In this document: in pieces, positions 7,719-15,103 of the stretch
Numbering within the stretch: position 1 is the first letter of the stretch
Layout: every line of letters begins with the position of its first letter
Source of the DNA: Thiotrichaceae bacterium
Lineage (GTDB): Bacteria > Pseudomonadota > Gammaproteobacteria > Thiotrichales > Thiotrichaceae
Length of the DNA stretch: 15,103 bases
Direction of reading: 5' to 3'
NCBI GenBank assembly: GCA_024762625.1
Contig: JANTHA010000016.1
Location: forward strand, 1-15,103
Made by a program: the position numbers and the translations under genes
The notes under the pieces: generated by a model
What the model was told of the DNA's origin: nothing
Databases searched by the model: none
What the model saw: the letters and a program-made list of their open reading frames with translations, nothing else

Positions 7719-8477
7719 GTGAATAATCATATTCCGCTTTATCATCATTATCGCCAACGACTGGCGAACGCCTGTCTATTCAAAAACCTTCCCACCGAGA
7801 CGCTAGATAGCATGTTGCTTAACTTTCGTTTCGAAACCTGGCCCAAAGGCGCCCAGAAAAATAGTAAGCTTTCACTGCAACGTTTTTATGTGATCCTGGA
7901 AGGCCGCATGGAGCTTGAACTGATCCATCCGGAAACTGGCAAATGCTTTACCACCATGATTTTAAAAGAAGGCGATGTTTACGATGTGCTTAGCCTGCTG
8001 GACAATGAGGCGCATGACGTTATACCGATAGCGCTCGATGATCTTACCCTGTTATCAGCGCCACTGGAAACTGTCAGAGAGTGGATTCATCAACACCCTG
8101 AATTTAATCAAAGTCTGCTTCCCTATTTATCCAGATTGATACGTCTGCGGGAAGAAATCGCAGCCGATCTTGCATTGCGCGATACGTCAACACGACTGGC
8201 GCGAGTTATTCTGCGACATATTCCAAGCAACTACTCGGATGACGAGCGCAAAGAAAACAGCCGTGGAATTAAAGTCGAATTGCTGCATGACTTATCCAAT
8301 GAGCAACTGGCGAAGATTATCGGCTCGGTGCGCCAGGTGGTAAATCATCACCTGACCCAGATGAAAAAAGGCGGTTTGATTCATATGGAGAATAACCGCA
8401 TCATTGTGGATGACCTGCAACAATTGAAATTAAAGGCGGAAGTCATGCATGGCCATCTGCAGCATCATTTGTCGTAA
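7719..8477 (+). CDS. Crp/Fnr-family transcriptional regulator
   Basis: 252 residues: an N-terminal cyclic-nucleotide-binding-like beta-roll (about 15-130, with FYVILEGRMELELIHPETGK and ILKEGDVYDVLSLL), a long dimer helix (about 130-160) and a winged helix DNA-binding domain. The recognition region reads DLSNEQLAKIIGSVRQVVNHHLTQMKKGGLI, a typical Crp/Fnr helix-turn-helix. The FNR-type cysteine cluster is absent (only Cys19 and one internal Cys), so an iron-sulfur oxygen sensor is unlikely. I also do not recognise a canonical cAMP phosphate-binding cassette, so its signal is unknown. The start is GTG; AAGGAG at 7702-7707 lies 11 bases upstream, slightly long, but no other start fits before the conserved domain. 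Confidence 0.9.
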   Translation: MNNHIPLYHHYRQRLANACLFKNLPTETLDSMLLNFRFETWPKGAQKNSKLSLQRFYVILEGRMELELIHPETGKCFTTMILKEGDVYDVLSLLDNEAHDVIPIALDDLTLLSAPLETVREWIHQHPEFNQSLLPYLSRLIRLREEIAADLALRDTSTRLARVILRHIPSNYSDDERKENSRGIKVELLHDLSNEQLAKIIGSVRQVVNHHLTQMKKGGLIHMENNRIIVDDLQQLKLKAEVMHGHLQHHLS

Positions 8478-8519
8478 AACTTACACCACGCGAAAATTAT
8501 AACTGGTTTTCGTAGTTGA

Positions 8520-9887
8520 TCAGACAATCTCGCCACGCAATGAATTTGGCAAGGCTTCTGTAATTTTTACATCCACAAACTGACCAATCAGGTTTTTATT
8601 TCCCGCAAAATTGACTGTGCGGTTATTTTCGGTTTTACCGGCAATCTCCGCCTCATTTTTTACAGAAACACGATCAACCAGCACCTTGACCGTAGTTCCC
8701 ACCATGTTTTCACTGATGACGCGTTCCATCTCGGTCAACCGTTTTTGCAGGCGATAAAGCCGCGCTTTTTTAACATCCATCGGCACGTCATCAGGGAACG
8801 ATGCAGCCGGAGTCCCCGGTCTAGCGCTGTAAATAAAGCTGAAGCTGTGATCAAAACCAACGTCTTCGATGAGCCTCATGGTATCTTCAAAATCCTTATC
8901 GGTTTCACCAGGAAAACCGATGATAAAATCAGAAGACAAGCTCAGCCTGGGACGGATTTCGCGCAGTTTGCGGATTTTCTGTTTGTATTCTATCGCCATG
9001 TGTCCGCGCTTCATCGCCGCCAGTATCCTGTCTGACCCGCTCTGGATCGGCAAATGCAAATGATCCACCAGTTCCGGCACTTCCGCGTAAGCCTGGATCA
9101 GGCTATCGCTAAACTCAACCGGATGCGAGGTGGTGTATCGGATGCGTTCAATCCCATCCACCGCTGAGACCGCATGTATCAACATGGCGAGATCGGCAAG
9201 TTCACCATCGTGCATCTCACCACGATAGGCGTTTACATTCTGACCCAGCAGATTGACTTCGCGTACGCCCTGCTCCGCAAGTTCGGCCACTTCAGCGATG
9301 ACATCATCGAAGGGACGCGAGATTTCTTCGCCACGCGTATAGGGCACCACGCAAAAGGTGCAATATTTGCTACAGCCCTCCATAATGGAAACAAATGCGG
9401 TTACGCCTTCGGCTTTTGGCTCAGGTAGACGGTCAAACTTTTCAATTTCAGGGAAAGAGGTATCAATCACCAGTTTGCGGCTATTTCTGGCTTCACTCAC
9501 CATCTCTGGCAAACGATGCAGCGTCTGCGGTCCAAATACCACATCCACAACAGGCGCGCGTTTTTGTAGCTCTTCGCCTTCTTGTGACGCCACACAGCCG
9601 CCCACGCCAATTACCACATCAGGATTTTTTTCTTTTATCTTGCGCCAGCGTCCCAGTTGGTGAAACACTTTTTCTTGCGCCTTTTCGCGAATCGAGCAGG
9701 TATTGAGTAGAAGCACATCGGCCTCTTCCGGCTTATCAGTTAATTCCATACCTTGCGCATCATTCAGCACATCCAGCATTTTAGCTGAATCATATTCATT
9801 CATCTGACAACCATGCGTCTGGATAAATAATTTCCCCGCTGATTGTTCCTCGACGGGCGGTGCTTTTTCTAGTTTTTTATGGGACAT
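8520..9887 (-). CDS. miaB: tRNA-2-methylthio-N6-dimethylallyladenosine synthase MiaB
   Basis: Radical SAM enzyme that adds the methylthio group to i6A37 of tRNAs reading codons starting with U. The 455 residues show the full methylthiotransferase layout. The N-terminal domain has three cluster cysteines (Cys27 in [11 protein letters not shown], Cys64 in NTCSIREKA, Cys98 in GGCVASQEG). The radical SAM core has C-x3-C-x2-C at Cys172, Cys176 and Cys179 ([10 protein letters not shown]). A C-terminal TRAM RNA-binding domain starts near residue 385. It is convergent with the Crp/Fnr gene, with 42 bases between the stops. No partner gene such as ybeZ/ybeY is downstream in this window, unlike the common order in gammaproteobacteria. 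Confidence 0.98.
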   Translation of the reverse strand: MSHKKLEKAPPVEEQSAGKLFIQTHGCQMNEYDSAKMLDVLNDAQGMELTDKPEEADVLLLNTCSIREKAQEKVFHQLGRWRKIKEKNPDVVIGVGGCVASQEGEELQKRAPVVDVVFGPQTLHRLPEMVSEARNSRKLVIDTSFPEIEKFDRLPEPKAEGVTAFVSIMEGCSKYCTFCVVPYTRGEEISRPFDDVIAEVAELAEQGVREVNLLGQNVNAYRGEMHDGELADLAMLIHAVSAVDGIERIRYTTSHPVEFSDSLIQAYAEVPELVDHLHLPIQSGSDRILAAMKRGHMAIEYKQKIRKLREIRPRLSLSSDFIIGFPGETDKDFEDTMRLIEDVGFDHSFSFIYSARPGTPAASFPDDVPMDVKKARLYRLQKRLTEMERVISENMVGTTVKVLVDRVSVKNEAEIAGKTENNRTVNFAGNKNLIGQFVDVKITEALPNSLRGEIV

Positions 9888-10048
9888 CGTCTCTCTTATT
9901 TCAGATAGTTTCAGATAAAAATCAATTTAACCGGCCATTATCGTGCATGTCCATCAGGATGTCATCTGCAAACTTGATCAAAAAATTCATAAAACGGTAA
10001 AAATACATATAGACCATTAACTTATATCTGTTTAGTAAAGTTAATTAT

Positions 10049-10077
10049 TTGGTTTTTCCTTCAACTTAAGTTATAAT
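10049..10077 (+). promoter_or_regulatory. Predicted sigma70 promoter of the SH3 protein gene
   Basis: A perfect -10 hexamer TATAAT at 10072-10077 with a -35-like TTGGTT at 10049-10054 (first three bases consensus) and 17 bases between them. Transcription would begin near 10084, leaving an approximately 80-base leader before the ATG at 10166. Confidence 0.55.
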
Positions 10078-10095
10078 ATTATTATGTTGGCGTCT

Positions 10096-10123
10096 AGTAT
10101 CTGACATTGGGCCGTCGGATATT
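10096..10123 (+). promoter_or_regulatory. Hairpin in the predicted 5' leader of the SH3 protein gene
   Basis: Ten paired positions, 10096-10105 with 10114-10123, including two G-U wobbles, around an eight-base loop attgggcc. There is no U-run after it, so it is not an intrinsic terminator. It could affect mRNA stability or translation; no known riboswitch is recognised. Confidence 0.4.
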
Positions 10124-10165
10124 TATCAAAGATTAAAAAAATAAGTAACACTAAAGGGGAACATC

Positions 10166-11101
10166 ATGAAGCAGCTTAATCTCGCCGCAATCATCGTCAT
10201 TGCATTATTTACTCTTGATTTCAGCATTTCAATGGTTCACGCCGATCAAACCAACAAAGTTAAATATAAAATCTACAAGGTTACCAAGGTTTCGCGGAGT
10301 GGAAAATTACATCTGCGCGCCTGGCCAAGCGGAAAGTCCCGAATCAAGGCCTCACTTCCCTATAATGCAAAAGACCTGGTTGAAACAGGTAAGCAAATTA
10401 ATAAAGGCCAATCTCGCTGGGTCCAGGTCAAATGGCAAGAACAGACAGGTTGGGTCAATGCGCGCTACATTAAAAAAACTGGCGTCCTGGTCAGGAACGC
10501 CCCGGATAAAACAAAGCCAGTCATTGCATCAAGAAACAATAAATCAATCCAGAGCGCCCAACCTCTCGCCCAAAAAGACAAAGAAAATAAAATAGAAAAT
10601 AAAGAAGACAAAGAAACTGTCGCTGCCGTTGTGAATGATGATCCCCATAAACCGGTGGAATTACCCAATGAATACCAGGGTGATCGCTACGACCAAACAC
10701 TCAAGCCAACGCCGGTTCATCCCGTCCAGGTAGTCGCCAAAAAAATGACTTATAGTCCACGGAAAGAAATACAAGATTCATCCAAATGGCTACTAGAATG
10801 CGCCGGAACTACCCCCCAGAACTGGAAAGTCACAATGGATGTAGCCGACAAGAAATTATACGTCAAGCTTGCCGGAAAAGATGAATTCAGCGTGCCCATT
10901 ACCTACCGAAAATGGGCGCCAGGCGGACAAGTCCGCATGGAAGTCGGCGGCGGTAAAGGTCGCAACCTGGTAGATGCAACACTGGAAAAAACCTTTGCTT
11001 GCAATAATGGACTCAGCAAGAAGAATTATTCCTATATGGTCAATGTCGCAGTCAACCGCGGCCAGTTGTTATCAGGCTGTTGTAACCCGGTCAGCAAATA
11101 A
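10166..11101 (+). CDS. Exported SH3-domain protein with Cys-containing C-terminal domain
   Basis: 311 residues. A signal peptide (1-26, cleavage after VHA) leads to a bacterial SH3 domain (about 34-105: KVTKVSRSGKLHLRAWPS, WVQVKWQEQTGWVNARYI). Then comes a Lys/Glu/Asn-rich low-complexity linker (about 118-165) and a C-terminal domain (about 205-311) with four cysteines (LLECAG, TFACNN, SGCC). The C-terminus ending in a small GCC motif resembles SH3-linked periplasmic proteins related to COG3650, but that match is tentative. Bacterial SH3 domains often bind cell-wall peptides, so a periplasmic or envelope role is likely; the specific function is unknown. GGGGA at 10156-10160 supports the start. 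It has its own predicted promoter. Confidence 0.85.
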   Translation: MKQLNLAAIIVIALFTLDFSISMVHADQTNKVKYKIYKVTKVSRSGKLHLRAWPSGKSRIKASLPYNAKDLVETGKQINKGQSRWVQVKWQEQTGWVNARYIKKTGVLVRNAPDKTKPVIASRNNKSIQSAQPLAQKDKENKIENKEDKETVAAVVNDDPHKPVELPNEYQGDRYDQTLKPTPVHPVQVVAKKMTYSPRKEIQDSSKWLLECAGTTPQNWKVTMDVADKKLYVKLAGKDEFSVPITYRKWAPGGQVRMEVGGGKGRNLVDATLEKTFACNNGLSKKNYSYMVNVAVNRGQLLSGCCNPVSK

Positions 11102-11114
11102 TTCTGCTAATCAA

Positions 11115-11153
11115 GGGAATTGCGGGAATCAAATTCCCTGCGGCGCAATTCCC
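11115..11153. repeat. Nested inverted repeat after the SH3 protein gene
   Basis: Outer arms GGGAATTGCG (11115-11124) and CGCAATTCCC (11144-11153) are perfect complements. Inside them GGGAAT (11124-11129) pairs with ATTCCC (11133-11138) around a three-base loop, leaving a five-base bulge tgcgg on the right. The RNA would form a long hairpin. There is no following T-run, so it is more likely a processing/stability element or a REP-like repeat than a classical terminator. Confidence 0.75.
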
Positions 11154-11260
11154 CCTCATCCGCCCCACCCTCAAAGTAAAAAATGAATCCAGATAGCGCT
11201 TGCCATTCGTATTAACAACCAAGCGTAGCGATCTTTTCATTTTAAATACGAGGGAACATC

Positions 11261-11518
11261 ATGAAAACCATCTTTTTAACACTATTCGCCGGCTTATTCG
11301 CCGTAACGACCGCGACAGCCAGACCACTGACGCCCAATGAAATTTTCACCGCCATCGATGGAACCTACGATCACAGCATTGACGATAGCCGAATGGCCAA
11401 CAAAGACGCGCAAGACATGGGCGGGCAACGCGTCAATTTCTCACTCTATTCAATGGAGTCCGATGACGACTTGCTAAATTCTGTGCTCACCGGAGTCGAT
11501 GGAGAATATAATCAGTAA
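11261..11518 (+). CDS. Small secreted protein of unknown function
   Basis: 85 residues with a clear signal peptide (MKTIFLTLFAGLFAVTTATA, cleavage after Ala20). The mature part is about 65 residues, acidic and without cysteine. I do not recognise a family. It contains a degenerate internal repeat: IFTAIDGTYD (28-37) and VLTGVDGEYN (75-84), the second at the very end. GAGGGA just before ACATC-ATG is a good ribosome site, and the gene is followed by a strong terminator; both support it as real. The signal peptide and proximity to the SH3 protein suggest an envelope or extracellular role; nothing more can be said. Confidence 0.78.
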   Translation: MKTIFLTLFAGLFAVTTATARPLTPNEIFTAIDGTYDHSIDDSRMANKDAQDMGGQRVNFSLYSMESDDDLLNSVLTGVDGEYNQ

Positions 11519-11557
11519 AGCGATTCCCGAGCGCTTCTGAAAACAAATAATGCACAC

Positions 11558-11591
11558 AAAAAAATGGCCGCACATCTGCGGCCATTTTTTT
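11558..11591. terminator. Bidirectional intrinsic terminator
   Basis: Perfect 15-bp stem: seven A plus TGGCCGCA (11558-11572), loop catc, then TGCGGCCA plus seven T (11577-11591). The GC core with A- and T-tracts on either side works for both strands: it ends the small secreted-protein transcript on + and the ilvIHC operon on -. Confidence 0.93.
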
Positions 11592-11659
11592 GCGGCATAA
11601 TTTCTACGATATCAGTTCACATCCATCGCGGAAATTAGCCAAAATTATTGATTAAAAAA

Positions 11660-12700
<1,041 letters not shown>

Positions 12701-13198
12701 TTAAATTGAAAGCGAAGCCGTACCGCGTGGGATGCCCATGGCGCCCGAGCGCACAACTTCGATAATTTTGTGATCTTTCATGGTCTCCAGAAAGCCGTTG
12801 AGCTTCTCCGGCGAGCCGGTCACTTCGATGGTGTACATGCGGTTGCTGACGTCAATCACGCGCGCCCGAAAAATATCCGCCATGCGTTTGACTGACGCGC
12901 AAGATTCCATATTATTCGCGGCGACCTTGACGAACATCATTTCACGCTCGATATGCGGATAATCCGCCAGATCCATCAGCTTGACCACATCCACCAGCTT
13001 GTTCAGCTGCTTCATGATTTGCTCGGCGATTTCATTACTGATATCGCCCGTCACGACAGTCATGCGCGACAGCGATTTATCGTCAGTAGGCGCAACAGTC
13101 AGCGACTCGATATTATAACCACGAGCGGAAAACAGACCCGAAACGCGCGACAATGCGCCGGTTTCGTTTTCCATTAAAATAGATACTACGTGTCTCAT
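12701..13198 (-). CDS. ilvH: Acetolactate synthase small (regulatory) subunit
   Basis: Regulatory partner of the large subunit; the family increases its activity and confers valine feedback inhibition. 165 residues: N-terminal ACT domain (about 3-77: VSILMENETGALSRVSGLFSARGYNIESLTVAP) and C-terminal domain with REMMFVKV and AMGIPRGTASLSI. Length matches IlvH rather than the short IlvN of enterics. AGGAG at 13208-13212 supports the start. Spacing to ilvI is 23 bases. Confidence 0.97.
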   Translation of the reverse strand: MRHVVSILMENETGALSRVSGLFSARGYNIESLTVAPTDDKSLSRMTVVTGDISNEIAEQIMKQLNKLVDVVKLMDLADYPHIEREMMFVKVAANNMESCASVKRMADIFRARVIDVSNRMYTIEVTGSPEKLNGFLETMKDHKIIEVVRSGAMGIPRGTASLSI

Positions 13199-13221
13199 TT
13201 GCCTAACTCCTCTAAAGCTCG

Positions 13222-14928
13222 TTACACGAGAATCATTTCATTCTGACCCGCGCCTGCCGGAATCATCGGATATACATTGCCTTCCGGTTTGGTGATGAAA
13301 TCCATAAAGACCAGGCGATCTTTCATGGAAAGCGCTTCTTTCAATGCGCCTTCAACATCTCCAGGCTTATCAATACGCATACCAACATGACCGTAAGACT
13401 CGGCTAGTTTAACAAAATCAGGCAATGAATCCATGTAGGAACTGGCGTAACGCTTCTGATAGAAAAACTCCTGCCACTGGCGCACCATACCCAGATAACC
13501 ATTATTTAATGATATGATTTTAAGCGGCAAACCGTATTGAGTGCAGGTCGCCAGCTCCTGGATGCACATCTGGATACTGCCATCGCCTGTGACCACCGCC
13601 ACAGTTTCGTCCGGATGCGCAATCTGTACGCCCATTGCGGCAGGCAGACCAAACCCCATAGTGCCAAGGCCGCCGGAATTGATCCAGCGATTGGGCTTGT
13701 CGAATTTGTAATATTGCGCCGCCCACATTTGGTGCTGACCGACATCAGACGAAACAAATGCATCGCCGCCGCTAATTTCCCAGAACTTGTCGACTACATA
13801 TTGCGCTAGAATCTGATCACTACCATCCTGATCATATCGCAGGCAATCGCGCGAACGCCATTCTTCAATCTGCTTCCACCATTCATCCAGACGCGAATGA
13901 TCAATTTCACTTTTACGGATAACAAGCTCGGCCAGCATTTCAGTCACCACGGTTTTAACATCGCCAACGATGGGCACATCAACCTTGACTGTTTTGGATA
14001 TGGATGCGGGATCAATATCCACATGAATGATCTTGGCGTTGGGGCAGAATTTTTCGATGTTGCCGGTTACCCGGTCATCAAAGCGCGCGCCGATAGCAAC
14101 GACCAGATCCGACTTGTGCATCACCATATTAGCTTCATAGGTGCCATGCATACCCAGCATGCCGAGCGACAAGGGATCCGTCGCCGGAAAACCGCCCAGA
14201 CCCATCAAGGTATTGGTGTTGGGAAATTTAAGCAGGCGCGTTAATTCAACCATTTCATCGGTCGCGCCCGACATAATCACGCCGCCGCCCGTATACAATA
14301 CCGGACGTTCAGCCTTGAGCATTAAATCAACAGCGCGCCTGGTCTGACGTTTGTGACCCTTGACGGTGGGATTATAGGAACGCATGGCTATCGTTTCAGG
14401 ATAGCTAAACTTGCATTTCTCTATGGTAATGTCCTTCGGAATATCGACCAGCACTGGTCCGGGGCGTCCCGTCGTGGCAATATAAAATGCTTTCTTGATT
14501 GTCTCGGCCAGGTCTTCAACACGGGTGACCAGAAAATTATGTTTTACGCAGGGACGTGTAATGCCGACAATATCAACTTCCTGAAACGCATCATTACCTA
14601 TCAGCGGACGCGGCACCTGCCCGGTGAACACTACCAGCGGCACAGAGTCCAGATAGGCGTCTGCAATACCGGTAACCGCATTCGTTGCGCCCGGACCCGA
14701 GGTAACAATTGCAACGCCTGGTTTGTCCGTTGATTTTGCATAGCCTTCAGCCGCATGCAAAGCGCCTTGTTCATGGCGCGATAAAATATGGCGAATCTCG
14801 CCTTTTTCTTCCGCCTTGTCCAGTTCGTCATACAAAAACAGAACGGCACCACCCGGATAGCCAAAAATGGTATCCACTTTTTCCGCTTTTAGACATTCGA
14901 TGAATATCTCAGCGCCCGTTAATTCCAC
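13222..14928 (-). CDS. ilvI: Acetolactate synthase large (catalytic) subunit
   Basis: TPP-dependent enzyme condensing two pyruvates, or pyruvate with 2-ketobutyrate, as the first common step of branched-chain amino acid synthesis; often also named ilvB. The 568 residues are the normal length. Visible: FGYPGGAVLFLYDEL, catalytic Glu53 in SRHEQGALHAAEGYA, VTSGPGATN, the TPP/Mg motif starting GDG at about 448 and ending in NN at about 475-476, and the C-terminal cap EGNVYPMIPAGAGQ. It starts with GTG at 14926-14928, with AGGAG (14937-14941) eight bases upstream. It is the first gene of ilvIHC. Confidence 0.98.
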   Translation of the reverse strand: MELTGAEIFIECLKAEKVDTIFGYPGGAVLFLYDELDKAEEKGEIRHILSRHEQGALHAAEGYAKSTDKPGVAIVTSGPGATNAVTGIADAYLDSVPLVVFTGQVPRPLIGNDAFQEVDIVGITRPCVKHNFLVTRVEDLAETIKKAFYIATTGRPGPVLVDIPKDITIEKCKFSYPETIAMRSYNPTVKGHKRQTRRAVDLMLKAERPVLYTGGGVIMSGATDEMVELTRLLKFPNTNTLMGLGGFPATDPLSLGMLGMHGTYEANMVMHKSDLVVAIGARFDDRVTGNIEKFCPNAKIIHVDIDPASISKTVKVDVPIVGDVKTVVTEMLAELVIRKSEIDHSRLDEWWKQIEEWRSRDCLRYDQDGSDQILAQYVVDKFWEISGGDAFVSSDVGQHQMWAAQYYKFDKPNRWINSGGLGTMGFGLPAAMGVQIAHPDETVAVVTGDGSIQMCIQELATCTQYGLPLKIISLNNGYLGMVRQWQEFFYQKRYASSYMDSLPDFVKLAESYGHVGMRIDKPGDVEGALKEALSMKDRLVFMDFITKPEGNVYPMIPAGAGQNEMILV

Positions 14929-14941
14929 CGTTGAAACTCCT
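14926..14941 (-). promoter_or_regulatory. ilvI ribosome-binding site and GTG start
   Basis: On the minus strand AGGAG, an eight-base spacer and GTG. An upstream ATG on the same strand (14953-14955) is out of frame with ilvI and so is not its start. Confidence 0.75.
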
Positions 14942-15103
14942 GTTGAATTGAATCATGGTTTTTCTTACCTTTTTAACATTGGCTTTGCCTATCGTCAGTT
15001 TGCTATTTAAACATATTGAAACATATTGAAACATAGATGACGCCAATACAGCATTGACAAATGCCAGGCAAGACCTTGCATGATAATTGAAATCAAAATG
15101 AAA
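14929..15103. other. Upstream region of the ilvIHC operon (runs off the window)
   Basis: 175 bases without a supported gene. It contains the tandem 10-bp repeat, a minus-strand -35-like TTGTCA (15055-15060) with a poor -10, and on the other strand an overlapping perfect TTGACA (15054-15059). I see no clear Leu/Val/Ile-rich leader peptide with a terminator, so classical attenuation is not supported. Confidence 0.6.
15009..15035. repeat. 10-bp-period tandem repeat upstream of ilvI
   Basis: The unit aaacatattg occurs twice plus a partial third copy (aaacata), all perfect. One unit equals about one helical turn, so each copy faces the same side of the DNA. It lies 81-107 bases upstream of the ilvI start. 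Confidence 0.9.

Larger units (their letters stand above)
9888..10165. other. 278-base AT-rich intergenic region between miaB and the SH3 protein gene
   Basis: No ORF of note. The miaB-proximal end carries TTTCAGATA twice with a 10-base period (9899-9907 and 9909-9917). The right half is very AT-rich and holds the promoter, two perfect 10-bp palindromes and an mRNA hairpin described separately. It must contain the divergent start signals for miaB and the SH3 protein gene. Confidence 0.8.

Noticed and set aside
8491..8512. CGAAAA...TTTTCG hairpin between the Crp/Fnr gene and miaB as a terminator
   Set aside because: Six AT-rich pairs around a 10-base loop with no T-run; too weak to call.
13897..14244. 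115-residue + strand ORF opposite ilvI
   Set aside because: Antisense to a strongly conserved enzyme, with no recognised domain or start signal.
14908..14955. 15-codon minus-strand ORF (MIQFNRSFNGG...) as an ilv leader peptide
   Set aside because: Only two Ile codons, no Leu/Val run, no alternative terminator hairpin, and it overlaps the ilvI start out of frame.
14929..15103. Riboswitch or T-box upstream of ilvI
   Set aside because: No recognisable conserved core or terminator/antiterminator pair could be found by eye.

Overview
The window reads as an ordinary bacterial chromosome from a gammaproteobacterium. The CuA-cytochrome c fusion in CoxB, the order coxB-coxA-small ORF-ctaG-coxC-DUF2909-SURF1, a c5-like dihaem cytochrome, and moderate GC with AT-rich spacers all fit a free-living aerobe. 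A methanotroph or methylotroph of the Methylococcales type is my best guess, but that is inference from gene order and protein style, not from any search. I see no tRNA, rRNA, CRISPR array, IS element or phage gene.

Region 1 (2-6359, + strand) is a respiratory operon for an aa3/caa3-type cytochrome c oxidase. It holds the 3' part of coxB (CuA domain fused to a haem c domain), coxA, a 49-residue single-helix membrane ORF overlapping the coxA stop, ctaG (CuB insertion), coxC, a two-helix DUF2909 protein, a SURF1 assembly factor, and a membrane-anchored cytochrome with two near-duplicate c5-like haem domains. Electrons would pass from soluble or anchored c-type haems to the CoxB haem c, then CuA, then haem a and haem a3-CuB in CoxA. 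CtaG and SURF1 help build those centres. No haem A synthesis genes (ctaA, ctaB) or sco gene follow the cluster here.

Region 2 (6375-9887) is a set of unlinked housekeeping genes. On the minus strand are msrA (methionine sulfoxide repair) and a DUF1003 membrane protein with an N-terminal Cys4 motif. A Crp/Fnr-type regulator is divergent from DUF1003, and miaB (tRNA methylthiolation) is convergent with the regulator.

Region 3 (9888-11591) is the least explained part. An AT-rich spacer carries a good promoter overlapped by palindromes and an mRNA hairpin. It is followed by an exported SH3-domain protein with a Cys-containing C-terminal domain, a nested inverted repeat, and a small secreted 85-residue protein of unknown function with an internal repeat. 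The two exported-protein genes share an identical 14-base ribosome-binding/start segment. A perfect-stem bidirectional terminator closes the region.

Region 4 (11660-15103, minus strand) is the branched-chain amino acid operon ilvI-ilvH-ilvC (acetolactate synthase large and small subunits, ketol-acid reductoisomerase) with 23-24 base gaps. Its 175-base upstream region has a 10-bp-period tandem repeat and a possible divergent promoter. Most of the window is well-known biology. The open questions are the small ORFs, the repeat-bearing dihaem cytochrome and the SH3/small-protein region.
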